Shown: positions 23,723 through 36,535 of the stretch, in pieces
Position numbering within the stretch: the first letter of the stretch is position 1
Layout of the letters: each line of letters begins with the position of its first letter
Source of the DNA: Cryptomeria japonica
Taxonomy: Eukaryota; Streptophyta; Pinopsida; Cupressales; Cupressaceae
Length of the DNA stretch: 64,000 bases
Direction: 5' to 3'
NCBI RefSeq assembly: GCF_030272615.1
Contig: NC_081414.1
Location: forward strand, 821,245,896-821,309,895
Notes under the pieces: model-generated
Told to the model about the DNA's origin: nothing
Databases searched by the model: none
The model's input: the letters and a program-made list of their open reading frames with translations, nothing else
Program-made: the position numbers and the translations under genes

Positions 23723-24095
23723 AACATGATGTTGATTGCATCAGTCCCTGAGCTACTTGTAGAATCTTATATGGATTGATGAAGGAGTGGATGTATTCTA
23801 CAGGGGGAGCATTAAGTTGCAGAATGATGTTGATGCACAGTGAGAGCAGAATTACATGTTTTACTTTCACTTTGGCATTGTTGTCAAAGGGGGAGAAGAA
23901 TTATGTGAAAGAATTATGTGATTGAGGAGAAGAATTATGTGTCTGATATGGTGGATTCCTATTCACCAGTGACAAGTCAAAGACAGACAGAGCAAGGTGA
24001 ATACTTGGTAATGTAAACCAAGATTCCTATTCACCAATCTCAATAACAATGAGAGGCATTGATATTTGTATTGCCATCAATGCAAAGGGGGAGAT
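23723..24095 (+). other. Copia-3 3' untranslated region and polypurine tract
   Basis: No gene. Purine run CAAAGGGGGAGAAG at about 23885 and the polypurine tract AAAGGGGGAGA (24084-24094) adjoining the LTR. Confidence 0.8.
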
Positions 24096-25529
24096 TGTTG
24101 GCATTTGTCGATTGTTGGCATTTTGCATATAGATTGCATTAATGATATGTTTTCATTGATGTCAATTGAACCAATAAATAGTATTCATGTTTGTACTGAT
24201 ATTGTTGTTTTTGATATTGGCTGGTAACCGGTAAGAAGAGAGTTGTAGAAGATGTTGTAACTGGTATGTAAAGTTTGTAAGTTGAATCGGTGAACTGGTG
24301 TAAAGGGTTAAACTTTTCTATGTAATGTAACCAGTAAAACCCTATCAGTTGTTAAACCCTAACTAACCAAGTTTGTTGGTTTATTATTTGATGAGTGGTA
24401 ATGATGGAGACTCATATGATCATTGTATGAGGATAAATTCAAATTGGTTTGGTGTGTTTGCTTATTGTCTAGGGAAGGAGAAAAGTGGATTGCATTTAAT
24501 GCACAACATGTGATGAGTTACAAAGTCCAATGGAGCGGTGATCATGGAGCAGTTGGAATTATCTTGAAGAATTTGAAGAGATTGTTATGATTTCTAACGG
24601 TCAAGATTGAAACAACTTGTTTGTAATCTCGATGATGAAAATTAGGTTTTTGTTGTGTTACCGACCTAATTGATTTGTATTTAAGATCGATGAAGTTGTT
24701 TGTAAAGGTTGTTGGCTAGTTTGGTAGAAAACCTGTTGAGTGTGTGGTTGCCCAACCAGTGAATGGATCTGCACTTTGAGTGAAGGCAGATTGAAGCTTT
24801 GAAGGATCTGATCAAGCAAATGTAGTGCTAATCAGATAGATCAAGAAAACCTATTCTTTTCTAACAATTATAGCAGAAGTAAAATCCCTTAACCGGGTAA
24901 GCTCTAACAAACTTGGTTACTCATTAAATCCTCTAACAAGGTGGTCCATTAGCTTGGATTCTTAAATCCTCCAGTGAGGTTACTCCTAATAGGGTATTGT
25001 GCTTCTAACAAGGCATATTTGTAAATCCCTTAACTGGGTGATTTCTAACCAGAATTAGTTCTTAACAAGACTTATTGTAAAGCTCTAATAGGCTTTGGCT
25101 CCTAACAGAGAGAACTTCGAAAGAGTTTAGATAGCTATCCTTGTGAATCTCATCTCACTGTGGTTTTTACCTATTTGGGTTTTCCACATATAAACATTTA
25201 TGTCAAGTGGTGAATTCTTTTGTGGTTGTGATCTTATTTGTTGATTTGGTTAATCTCTGATAAGGCATGTTAAGTAGAAGCATTGAGACATGAATATGTT
25301 GAACTGAGATTAAGATGTGTTGATGTTTACAAGATTGAAGGTGTTTACTGTTAAATAACAGTTAAACTAGTTAATGTCAAGTATTCTTGTGAATATTGAT
25401 CTTGACTGAGATATGTTTACTTTGTATGACTGAATTTGAGTTTGGTAACCTTGTATCAGTTTTTCAATATACTAATTCACCCCCCCTTTTAGTATTCTAC
25501 TAGATACTTATTCTTTCATCATACCATCA
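24096..25529 (+). repeat. Copia-3 3' LTR
   Basis: TGTTGGCATTTG to ATACCATCA, colinear with the 5' copy. Right target duplication GGGAG at 25530-25534. Confidence 0.95.
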
Positions 25530-25534
25530 GGGAG

Positions 25535-27428
25535 ATCCAATGAAGGACAACCCATTCTTGTAGCCTAACACATAAACCATGCAAAATATACCAATAACGG
25601 ATAACAAGATTCAAGAAACAGTAAAAAGAACAACCAGTAACATAACAAAACACATAACCGGTAAACAATATGAATAATTCTTACTACAGTCTGAATAATT
25701 ACACATGCCACATGTTGGATCACAATCCAAGATATAAATAATGCTTACAACATAATTACAAGATCCCCATATCCTCCACATATCAGATCAACCTCCAGAA
25801 TCAATCTGTCGGTTCTACCCTAATCTGGACCTCAGCCCTTCTGACCTCAATCCACTGGATCAGAATCTCGTTGGATCTACATCTTTGCTCGATCTCTAAA
25901 CTATATCTGTGATCTTCTAACTTATTCCCTCTCAAATGATTTGCAATTTTTCATTTATACCGCCCACAAATAATTACAACTCAACCAAGTTAGCCTAAAG
26001 ACCGACTGGTTCATGGAACGTGCAATGGTAACATGTTGGCTCAAATCACTAAGAACAACTTCCAAAAAAGTACAAAACAATTTAGGGTCCTCTGAGAACA
26101 TCAAACACGGCATAAGAAACATAAATCAATGATGCTCAAGTCATGGAGATCAACCGCAACCCGACCCAAATTCGCTCAACACACTGCCAGACTAATCGGT
26201 AAGAACATATCAACCAGGCCAATACCAGAATTGATAACTCACAGGGATTAAATCCAAAACTCATGAAACTTGAACATGAAGAAGACTATAAACACAAGAG
26301 AATAAACCCAAAACCACAACGCTAAACACTCAAATAAGAAGAAATGCCACGATCTCAAGCAATTCCACTGAAAATTGCTCAATCGGTAAGAACTAGACCA
26401 GTGCTCCTGCATCTTAATTATATGTGAAAGGGATGATGTCATATCATTCAAGTTATGAGAATGGATATGATGTTAAAATCCCTTTCAATGACTTGAGTTA
26501 TTTTATTATACATATATTTACGAGAAGGTACACTTGATGTGTTAATGTTTTAGTGACTACAGGTACAAGGCATTGACTCCACCTAGCTCCACAAGTTAGA
26601 GCATGCCTGCATCCCCAATGATAGTTAACATGAGATAGAACATTTCCCAAATACTCTAAACCAAAACCTGTTGCCCTTGCTTAGGGAAATTCTCTTGATT
26701 TTACTATTTTGATTATTTTATTATTTTGATCCTTAACTACTATAGTTGGTAGCTTTTAGAAACCCAGTCATCATGTTGAGTCGACCCGTAAAGATTGTTT
26801 GTGTATAGTCAATCTTATGTGAATTGTCATTATTTAATGTGTATATATTAAAGATATTTGTATACTATTGTGAAAATTTAATATTTAAAGTGCAACATGC
26901 CTTACATGTATTTCGTTTAATGTGGATTGCATGATTTTAGACTAGGGGTCACTTTGGGGAGCTAATTAATATTTAAATTTAAATTGGTTTATTATTATTT
27001 TATTTCTAACTCAAAAAGAGTTTATATTTTACCTTTGGAGCCCATTTTGGACATTTAGTCGATGTTTACTCTTTTAGCTCTCATCAAACCCTACATGAGG
27101 AATAGTAACATGATGAATTTAGAGATTTCTTGGAGGGAATTTCATGGGGATTGGCTTGAAAGCTTGGTGTTGGAGGTTGTTTGAGGTTGCTTGAAGGACT
27201 TGCATTTTTCCAGTGTATGTGGTTTGCATTTAAATTTTGATGTTTCTTCAAGGTTGAGGTAGGATCTTTAATTTTCTCCCTTGTTTCTCGATTGAATTGG
27301 TTTTGATAAGTTACAAATGATTTATGGTATGAATCTCAACACTCTTGCAATTTGAATTTCTTCATTTAGAGAATTCCTTGATTGTATGCTCTCAATTTTA
27401 AAAATTAAGGGGGTATGTGCACAAATAT
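25535..27428. other. LTR-like debris; no gene seen
   Basis: Up to about 26460 the minus strand reads like a plant LTR: CCGGT-rich text and a GGTATAAATG box (about 25953-25962). It continues across the Copia-3 insertion into 18095 and below. From 26460 to 27428 the sequence is AT-rich, with text resembling an LTR or leader. I find no pair of termini, so family and ends are unknown. Confidence 0.45.
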
Positions 27429-27745
27429 GGTGGTCAAAAAAGTGGACACCACCCAAAAAAAAATGAAAAAATAAGCAACGCGTGTGCGGTTCTAAAATTT
27501 GAAATCACTACGTACACGCTTAGGTTTATTGATCCCGAGCCTAAAAAAAAGATACTGCATATGTGTTGTCTTTAGGAAAGTGAGCGTATACGCACTAGTT
27601 TTAGGAAAGTGAGCACGTATGTGCTCATAAGCCCTACAAAACCGCATAAGCGGTACCTGCCAAAAAATGTTTTTAAAAAAAGAACTGGGTCTTATTTTCC
27701 TATGACCACGACGTTTTTTCCTCCTTTTCCTCCACAAAACCACGA
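27429..27745 (+). promoter_or_regulatory. Presumed leader of the two-exon ORF, with CG-containing palindromes
   Basis: Holds an inverted repeat GGTGGT...ACCACC (27429-27453) and a series of palindromic CG words: ACGCGTGTGC (27479), ACGTACACGC (27510), GCGTATACGC (27584), GCACGTATGTGC (27613) and CCGCATAAGCGG (27642). Several lie about 30 bp apart. TTTAGGAAAGTGAGC occurs twice (27571, 27600). The function is unknown. It may be the counterpart of the arrays in the large gypsy element. Confidence 0.4.
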
Positions 27746-28752
27746 ATGGGCTGCCACATTTCTCCACCAAACACTATTGATGAAGGTTAGTTTTTCTTAA
27801 TTTTTGTCTTTCTTTCTCATTTATTCAATTTATTTTACGTTTTGAATTTAATTTCCTTATTTTGATTGTTTTTTTATTTTTTGTTTCAAAAACTAGATTA
27901 TGATAATCCACAACGACAACAACAAAATGCACCTCCTGAAAACCCCAAACAAAACCCACAAGATACACCTCTAGTTCCTCCTTTTGACCATACACTTGAA
28001 ACACAAAAGCAATTGATTAATCAATTACGACAAAACACGTCTAAAATAAATAGACTAATTAATAAATTGAAAACATCTGAGCTTGAGCATCATAAATCCC
28101 TTGCCACTAGCCTAGAAACATTAGCTAGTGGTGCCACAATTATTTCCACACAAATTACAAAATGGGGAAACTTTATGGATATGTGTCGTCAATACTATGT
28201 TGGTGGGTTATCATGCAAGGGAGTGAAAAACAAAAATATTAGTAAACAACAAATATGTGCCCTTTTTGTTGATCCTAAAATTGGTCAGTCGTTTCCTCTT
28301 AATGCAAAGAGGTTTACCATACATTGGTGTACCAATGCGCAAATGAAGAATCTTTTTTGGCAGAGGTGGTGGATGGTCTTTGATAATCCACCTTGTAATA
28401 ATTATGAGGTGCCATTGTATTTTTTGAGAAAAGCATATTGTGAGTTTTTCCTTAATGTGCGACCAAACTATTTTGACATGAAAGAGTTCCATGGTAGAGG
28501 TGGCGGCTCTTCCCAAGATAGACTTGGAGCCTGTAGGTGAGTAGCCCCATAGAGTCATCACCCCCTAGAATCCAAACCCAAGCTGCATCAAGGTTGTCCC
28601 AATAGAGCTTAAAGAGTCGATGGAGCTACAGACTCTTCAGGCAGCCACAACATTGATTGGTGTCATCATCCAGGATGGGACATAGTTAGCACACCCTCTT
28701 GTACTGGATGGTGAGCCGTTAGTTGCTCCAGGTAGCGACAGAGAGCCCATTT
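27746..28752 (+). pseudogene. Two-exon ORF of unknown family, probably the antisense ORF of a Tat-like element
   Basis: The predicted start is ATG 27746 (MGCHISPPNTIDE). Exon 1 is 27746-27785, the intron 27786-27896 (GTTAGT...CTAG, 111 bp) and exon 2 continues DYDNPQRQQQNAPPENP. The N-terminal part is Pro/Gln/Asn-rich. Then comes a probable coiled coil (TQKQLINQLRQNTSKINRLI). A Trp/Cys-rich region follows, with RFTIHWCTNAQMKNLFWQRW and YFLRKAYCEFFLNVRPNYF. The frame closes at 28540. A neighbouring frame from about 28487 (VEVAALPKIDLEPVGE) continues with in-frame stops to about 28752, so a frameshift is likely near 28487. I do not recognise the family. At 28753 the sequence changes abruptly to a minus-strand gypsy gag. 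By analogy with the large gypsy element this would be an antisense gene at the 3' end of a second element. Confidence 0.55.
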
Positions 28753-29462
28753 AGCATGTAACTGGGATATTGAGTGCCAAGTGGAGGAATGTAACCATGT
28801 GGACCATAATTGTAGCATTGAGCATGAGGCCTCAGACGAGTGTCAGGATCATGACCATGTGTATGATTGGCATTAAAATCATGACCTTGGTGTTTATCTT
28901 CAAATTTAACATGGGTTTGTCTAGTATAACCATGACCACAATTATGGCCTTGGTGGGTATATTGACTTTGGCCTTGAGTATGATCTTGGATATGCTCATC
29001 AAAGGTAGTATGAGGATTTATAATAGAAGCATGATTATGATTATGAGCTTGATTGATATCTTGATGTCAGTCACTAGTATGTGGATTGGTAACCCTTAAA
29101 GAATTAAGGTCATTGGTATGAGTTTTCTCATAGGTTTGTCTAATGTGTGTGTAGATAGGAATACCTAGTTTTTGCAAAAGGGATTAAGGTGATTTAGACC
29201 TAGGTATATCTCTATGTCTATGTCTACTAGCACCAATATCCTCTTGATTGTTATTTTCTTCCACAATTTTAGATGCATTAAAATCGGAAGGTAACTTGAT
29301 ACCCTCTTGTGCTAGCATCATGAAATAACATTGTGGGTTCTTGTGTAAGATTGTCTCAAGTACCTTGTTGAACCTTGAATTGAACAAAAAATCTTGAAGT
29401 TTTGTTGGGGTTACTAAATCATTATCTGAATCATGCGCACTATTGTGATTTTCAAAAGTCAT
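28753..29462 (-). pseudogene. gag: gypsy (Tat-like) gag N-terminal fragment
   Basis: Starts at 29462 (MTFENHNSAHDSDNDL). The stretch FNKVLETILHKNPQCYFMML...GIKLPSDFNASKI aligns by eye with FQKLVERLMENDKEKYLLML...GVKLPEDFDTDMF of the large gypsy element's gag. After a stop at 29184 a His/Gln/Asn-rich region (HNHNHAS, HQGHDFNANHTHGHD) continues to about 28753. The rest of gag and all of pol are missing, lost in a deletion that joined this to the two-exon ORF. Confidence 0.75.
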
Positions 29463-31309
29463 GGTATTGTAAAATTCTCCTTCATATGTGTAAGTATGAT
29501 AGTATCCATGTCTTGAGATCTTGGAGCTTCCTTGGCTTCTCTTCTAAGTCTTTTGGCTCTATTTTTCAGCCATATAAGGACAAAGGTTTGACTTGGGTGG
29601 ATGAGTGAATGAACAAGGATGATGGAAGGAAGATGCACCAATGACCAAAGGTTGGGAGTTTGTATTATAAAGGTCCTAAAGTGAGGTTCCAAATGATGAT
29701 AGGATTAGGACTATGATAGATAGTCACAAATCAATAGCTCAAGCAAGATATGATTTCCTAGGAGACGATAAATTTTAAGGTAAGGTATCCTAACTCAAGA
29801 AACTATAATGGCATCATAGATGATAGATCTAAGAGGGAGACCACCAAGTGATAGCAAAGTTTGATTGCAAGATAATAAGGATGACAAGACAATCTTTTTG
29901 AAATTGGCAATGTGTAATATCTTGGATGAATAGAGGTCTATATGGACTAAAAATGGAAAACAACAATGATGATCTAATGGTTGATTGATTGGGAATCCTA
30001 AGGAATCAACTGGGAAGCTCTTTCAATCTTTGTGAGAAAATACATAGAAAGATACCAGATATGCAGTAAGATATGTTGTAGGTGAGTTATAAAAATCTAG
30101 ATACATGGAAAGAATGTCCAAATACATGTTTTCAGTGAAAAATGTGTTTTGCCTAATGTCTGTCCAAATCTGAATGTTGTTTTTGGGTATCAATGTGACC
30201 AAATCTCATTGTTTGATGATTAATGTGACAAGAAAACACTGCAAACAAGAAGACATAATATCTATTTGTGTGATTGTCCAAATTTTATGTGAATGTGTAT
30301 GTTCAAGGTCAAATTCAACCCCAATTTCCAAAGGTCTTATCAAAATCGAAAATACACCAAACACTTCCTATGCCTAAGGTCAATGTCCAATGGTAGCTAT
30401 ACTTAGGTCCACAACTTGGAATCTTCATCGACTCAAGTAATAAATTCACTCAAGGAGGGTTGGTCACTCTTGTCTTTACATGAAAAGGGTGGGTAGGGGC
30501 CTCCAAGACTAGAAGGATGATCCAATCACCCTCTCCTTGAAAAGCTACATATAGCTTATACAAAGGTGAGGAATTTTGTCTCAAATCATGGGAGCCTAAT
30601 GATGAGTAACTTTAGGGTGTGACGATATACCCTTGCATTGAGAAAGACACTATAGCTTATACAAAGGTTAGGAATTTTGTCTCAAATCATGGGAGCCTAA
30701 TGGTGAGTAACTTTAGGGTGCGACGATATACCCTTGCATTGAGAAAGACACCAAAAACTCAATCAATAAGGTCGGTCTCTAAAATAAAGGTTTCTAGTAG
30801 TTGTTTGAGAGACAAAGCGCCACATACAAATTCATTAGGCAAGTTACTTAAAGCTCTTACAATCTTTATCAAGCCTTGATTTTGAAGGCTACCGAATTCA
30901 GATTACACCCATGTTGTATGCACTAAATTGGACAAACTTTCTCTTGCTACTCATTTATATACTGACTCAAACAAAAAAACCGCTTTGTTCGTTCCCCCTT
31001 GGAGCGATCACTTCTTTGAAGAGGTAGGCCTTCTAAAAAAAGAAAAAGAAGATGCTTAGTGATTTCTCTTACACCCAAGATCTGTGAAGGCAAGGGGAGA
31101 AGATAATTTCATAAACACCTTAGGCTTCTACAACATAAAGTGTGCAAGCGCACAAGATACTTCAAACAAGGATTCTTTTTAATGCACCAAAATAAAATGT
31201 GAGCTATTTTACACAAACACTCAACTAGATACCCCTGCAAAATAACAAGTTAGTAGTTGTAAAAATAACCCCTTTCCTTCAAGATAAATTTTAATGATTT
31301 AAGGGTCCT
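29463..31309 (-). other. Leader of the second Tat-like gypsy remnant
   Basis: No gene. On the minus strand this is upstream of gag. It shares words with the leader of the large element, for example CCCTGCAAAATAACAAG at 31233 and 54534 and a nearby TTAATGCACC/TTATGCACC. It ends at the solo LTR insertion and resumes at 33178. Confidence 0.5.
30551..30752. repeat. 101-bp tandem duplication
   Basis: Two adjacent near-identical copies (30551-30651 and 30652-30752) starting ATAGCTTATACAAAGG. Confidence 0.9.
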
Positions 31310-33177
31310 TTGTCATGTCCCCTCCTTGATCGTTATTTATAATCTAAATGAAACAATTATTATTATAAACTAATACAATCAACAAATGATTATTTGAAAT
31401 TATTAATATTTAATTATTTATTATTTATTTACTATTTATTTAATAATAATATTTTTGAAATATTTAAATCAAATAAAGTAATATAATAATATGAGATGAC
31501 AATAAAAGAATACAACGAAGTAGTCAGATGGCCAATCATTAGAAAACCTATTATCATTGACTATCTACCCACACGATGGTTATCGGGTATGAGTTTAATA
31601 TCAATAAAATAATGCAATGATAACATAATAATCATCGATAGTGAATTGAATTAGTTATAACAAATGCCAAGGTATGCGATTAAGACCCCTTAACCATCAT
31701 CAATTAATTACTATTGCATACCAGTTACGAACTCTTGTGAAGAGATGCGATCTCTAGAAGAGATAGGTAGTAAAGAATAGACATCAATTGGGAACCGAGC
31801 CTTTCATGTCTGAATACAAGGTATATTAATGTATTCTTTCAGATTCGATTCAGGGAGGGTTTTTATATTTTAGATCTTCAACCATTTTCGGATTTTTTCT
31901 TGGAGAGCAGCAATCAACATGATCTTCCACACAAGAAAGACTTGATAGACAGAGACAATATCCACTAATTGCAAGAACCACCCAAGTAAGATGTGAAACA
32001 GCGATAGCCTATTACCGGCAATCACTAGATCCTCACCATTACAAGCCTCGTATTAAATAAGCGATCCGATCCAGTCGGTCAACAATAGTAAAACTTGCAT
32101 ATACTTTAAAAGATTATATAGGGAATATTATATACTCTCAGTCAGTAGCAAATTCCATGTGCATATACGTAAAAATAATATCAGGAACAACAGTCGATAT
32201 ATAGCATACTTTAACAGTGAAGATTGCATTCATAATAAGGAGATATTCATATTGACTTTATTATCCAAGGCATTTGGATATAAATATAATCATTGCAGAC
32301 CAAGAATAATTTCCATCATTCGTTACAAATGCATTAGATAGGAGGAGGAATCGATAAATTTTAAATCCTCTCCCAACATATGCTGTCAAAACCGAACTAC
32401 CCTTATCATGGCGCAAGCAAAGGCGTTTCCAAAAATTCGAATCTAGGGAAGTGTAGGTGTCGCAGATTATATAGCCGACTCCCCAACCTTGTGGACGTTT
32501 ATATATATATATCGTTTAACTTCAGTTGGGAAGGAAAAAAAAGGCAGTTCGGTCAAATGGAGAATAGCAGTCACCAATTTAATTGGTAAGGAGGAGTCAT
32601 GTCTTACTATTGATCGATCACCATTTCAATAAATAAATTTATAGATAATATAATAAGAATATTAAAGTATAAATATAATAGGAAGGATAATAAATTTCTT
32701 ATAAAATTTAAAATGATATTCTTGTATTATCAATAGAAAATTATTATATGAAGAGAGTTAATGGTTTTGTGGACCATTAATAACTTATATAATAGATAAT
32801 TAGTAAATACATAAATAATTAGTAATATAAGTTATTTCATTTACTTAATTATGTATATATTCAAATCATAATAAGGATAATAGACCTATATATAATAATG
32901 ATGTAAACAAGATTTATTTTTGCTTGTTATACATACATATATACTTGAAATAATATTAATAAGATCATATTTATATATTATAAAAAATTATAAACATATA
33001 TACGGAATAAAGAAGTTAATAAATAAATTGATTAATAAACTACTCTTACTATTATAAATTAAACATTATAATAAAATCTCTTTATAATTGATGAATTTAT
33101 ATTTTATAATTCTCACATTGAGTTAAAATTGTTGACTCAAGACTAAACCAAGGTAAGTCACTAACGGGGACATTACA
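31310..33177. mobile_element. Solo LTR, about 1.87 kb
   Basis: Starts (T)TGTCATGTCCCC and ends GGGGACATTACA, near-perfect inverted termini. The flanks share GTCCT(T) (31305-31309, 33178-33182). The interior has no ORF of note and there is no second LTR or gene region. This is what unequal recombination between the two LTRs of a gypsy-type element leaves. The exact start is uncertain by one base. Confidence 0.8.
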
Positions 33178-34281
33178 GTCCTTCTACAAGCAAAATCAAG
33201 CTACACCACTTTTTTTAGTACCAAGGGTTAGCCAAAAATCTAGAAATGCAAAAAAATAAAATTAAAACAATTACAATTTTTATTTTATGTTTACAATGAT
33301 TTTGACTCCAAAAATTAAAATGAAAACAAGATACCCTTGCTAAAATTCCAAGAGTTTTCTAAAAATGTAAAAAATTTAAAAACATTCCTTGATTCAAGCC
33401 TTCGGAGAGAAAATTTATTGAAATCCCCTAATTCTCAAAGATCCAATATTTTTCTAATGATATTTTGTCAAAATTAAAAACTTAAAGAATTGACCCCCTT
33501 AAAATTGTGAGAGATTTCTAGGATCATAAGAAAATCTAAAAATTTCATTGATTTTCTCTCAAAATTGTTCCAAAAATTTTCTATTTTTTTATTGAAATCT
33601 TTTGATGCCATCTCTAACTTGCAATACAAATTTTGTGTAAAAAACCATAGCCATTGAAGAGATATGATCAAATATTTCCAAAACCCTAATTTTCAAAGAT
33701 ACGATTTTTTGCTAATTATGTTTCATCAAAATTAAAAGTGCAAAGAACAAAAATTCAAAACATTCACTGATTTGCTCACAAAATTGATTTTTCATGAAAA
33801 CATAATTAAAAAATTATAAATTGCTCACTAGTGATGAGAAAAATCTAATTTTTTAAACTTAGATCTCTTTATGCTATCCTTAACCTAATTTTTTCTGTGT
33901 AAAAATGTTCAGACATTTGAGAGATATGATCAAATCTTTCCAAACCCTAAGCTTGTGTCTCCAACCCTAGCTGCAAAAGGTTATTTTCCAATTTTTTTTG
34001 CACAAAATAGCAATATAAGATTAGGAAAACCTACAAAAATATAGATCCAAGCCCCACTAGATGTTCCAAAATGTATATGCTGAATTTGAACTCCTCAATA
34101 TATTACAAATCCTATTTGCAACCACTAAACCCTAGATCTACAATGAAATTCAACAACACATTAATGAAGAACCATCAAATATGCAAAATCATAAAATAAA
34201 TCAAATAATACATTCACACATTCACATGGGTTTGATCTTCATTATTTTCCTATCTCCATTGATCTTGCTTTGATATGTTTT
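33178..34281. repeat. AT-rich degenerate repeats in the second gypsy remnant
   Basis: No gene. Diverged tandem blocks of roughly 250 bp share phrases such as gagatatgatcaaat(a/c)tttccaaa (33658, 33921) and ttttcaaagat/attctcaaagatcc. The last five bases (GTTTT, 34277-34281) may be the left target duplication of the next element. Confidence 0.55.
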
Positions 34282-34642
34282 TATAGGAGTAGTTGAGAAA
34301 ATACAACACCACAGGAGCCCAAATGATCTCTGCAAGCTGAAAAACCTGTTACAAGGAGAAGCAAGGAAGCAAATCACAGAAGGAACAAAAACACAGGAAA
34401 AATATGCTCCAAAAATATATTGTCAATAATAATCCTTCTTCATACAATGAAAATAAAGAACTCAACCTTTAATAGGTCAAGAAACCCTAAAAAGGGAAAA
34501 CCTAGGTTTGCATAGAATAATTAATTAAAATAATTAATTATATGCACCTAAAGTTAGCTAAAGTGTAAAAGAGATAAAGGGAACTTAAATAATTAAACAA
34601 ATATTGTTTAATTAATCAAGTAAATACCCGAATACTCTAACA
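34282..34642 (-). repeat. 3' LTR of the short-LTR element
   Basis: Left-hand copy. It differs from the right-hand copy by small indels, including an extra TAG near 34291 and an AATTAATTAAAAT-type duplication near 34525. Confidence 0.85.
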
Positions 34643-35834
34643 CCCCCTTAAGCTAGACTTAGGGAGAAGCTAAAACCTAGAATAGCTACTGAAAGCATGA
34701 AAGATGGGTCCCGGCAACAAGGCCTGATCAGGTACCCAAATACAATGAAATCTCTATAAACTGGAGAAATAGAGAAAACCATGTGGGAACAAAACTCTAC
34801 TCCAAAAAGAGATGGAAAAAAAACACCACTGAAGCATGAAGAACCTGCAAACTCTATCGAAGAATAACTGCTGATCTGAAGAACCTCCACTGAAATAGAA
34901 CATGACCAGGTAGAGAATACTATAATCTACATGAGTGCCCTCAAATGACACTAATCGAATTAGATGGCAAACAAGGCAAACACTGAACTCGAAGATACAG
35001 ATGGCATTAGTAACCAAAGCCTAAAGAGCTGATCAATCGAACCATGGAAGCATTAGAACCAACAGGACAAACCTCCCCATAATGTGGAAGTGGGAGAGGG
35101 ACAGGAACACTGAAAAGATCGGCCAACAAGAACTACATGACGAAGAACCAAGAACATCAAAGGTGCTGAGGAAAGTACATGGTGTCGTGGAAGGAGCACT
35201 CACTTAACACACATCATGAGGTGAATGTCGTGGAAGGAACACTCACTGGACAAAGGAAGATGGCAAACAACAGGCAAACATCAACCCCCTCATGGCACTT
35301 TTTCAATAGTGCATGGACAACAAGACACACGATGTGCAAGATCCCAAGTAAACAATGCATGATGGCACATTATCTTAGTGTGTTTGCATAAATACAAAGC
35401 TACAATGATAATAAGACTGGAAATAGATACGAGAACCAAAATAGAGACATCTGAACCAGACAAGAGATCCCAGGACCTGAAACAACCAAGATATCCACCA
35501 GAGTGCTGAAAAGTAAAAACCTGAATAAAATATGCATGGAGAAGAATATAGAAATAAAACTCATATGGCTGGAAAGTACACATCACATGCTTTTCGAAAA
35601 TATAATTTTTTCAAAAAATGGAGGTCGGATGCTCATTTTATGGCTCCCGGAGTGCAAAAACTAAACCTCAATTTGACTGAAAAAAAAATAGTTAAACAAC
35701 AAAATTGGAAAAAATTACCAACATGATGAGGTCCGGCTCGGAACCATCTTTCTGACAACTATTCATTTTTGAAAAAAAAACTCCGTATGCCCAAGATATG
35801 GCCAAAAAACCAAACCCCCCCTGAAAGAGGCAAA

Positions 35835-36535
35835 AAAAGTAGTCTGGTGGCTATTCGGGCGGAGGTGGCCAAGGAGCGGCACTCTGGTGGCGGATGGGTG
35901 GCACTCTGGTGGCGCTCTGGTGGTTGGGGGTTTGTAGCGGTGGTCAGATGGCAGATTCCGACGAGGCCAGAGGGAGGCCGACAGTGGCGCTAGGTTGCAA
36001 GGAGGTCGGCAATGGCGCTGGGCTGTAAGGAGGCCGACGGTGGTGGTGGGTCGGGTGGCGGGGAGCGGGCACAGGGCTAGGGAGCAGCGGTGGTCGGGCG
36101 ATGGATTTCGGTGTGGCCAGAGGGAGGCTAGCAATGGCGCTAGGTTGCAAGGAGGCCGGCAGCGACGTTGGGCTGTAAGGAGGCCAGCGGCGGCGGTGGG
36201 CCGGGTGGCGGGGAGCAGGCATAGGGCCAAGGAGCAACGGTGGCAGGGGAGGCGGGGCTACTGGGAAGCAGCAAGGCTGGGGGCTGCAGTGGCAATGGGG
36301 TCGAGAGGAGCAGCTGGGCCACTAGCAGGAAGGCAGACAGCGGGGCCAAGAGAGCCAGCAGCTGGCGACTGAGCGCGGCGGCGGGCGCAAGGAGGCCGGG
36401 AGCCGGCAGGGGGACGAAGATCGGCGGTGGCCGGAGGATGGTGAGGGCAGGAGAAGGCATGGGGCCCAAGGTCTGTGCAATGACTCGGGGTCGTACGGAC
36501 ATCGGCAGGGGTCCCACGACAGTGTACCATGGGAG
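35835..36535. repeat. GC-rich segment with a ~150-bp tandem duplication
   Basis: Two ~150-bp units (about 35931-36080 and 36081-36230) repeat GGAGGCCGRCRRTGG, GGGTCGGGTGGCGGGGAGC and similar phrases. Long open frames occur on both strands, for example a minus-strand frame 36230-35763 with a 50-residue duplicated unit, as expected of GC-rich repeats. No domain is recognisable. Its base composition differs sharply from the rest of the element, so a captured sequence is possible. Confidence 0.7.

Larger units (their letters stand above)
18096..25529 (+). mobile_element. Copia-3, complete-length Ty1/copia retrotransposon (decayed)
   Basis: Perfect GGGAG target duplications (18091-18095, 25530-25534) flank LTRs of 1,448 and 1,434 bp. 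The internal order is primer site, gag, protease, integrase, RT, RNase H, polypurine tract. From 19615 to about 22190 gag-pol is one frame; a one-base loss near 22195 shifts it once, and the new frame runs to 23722. About fifteen stop codons break it. Most are TAG, TGA or TAA where CAG, CGA or CAA (or TGG) is expected from the conserved motif. It is non-functional as read. Confidence 0.95.

Noticed and set aside
29402-29608. Plus-strand frame at 29402-29608
   Set aside because: It overlaps the minus-strand gag start and leader; no domain.
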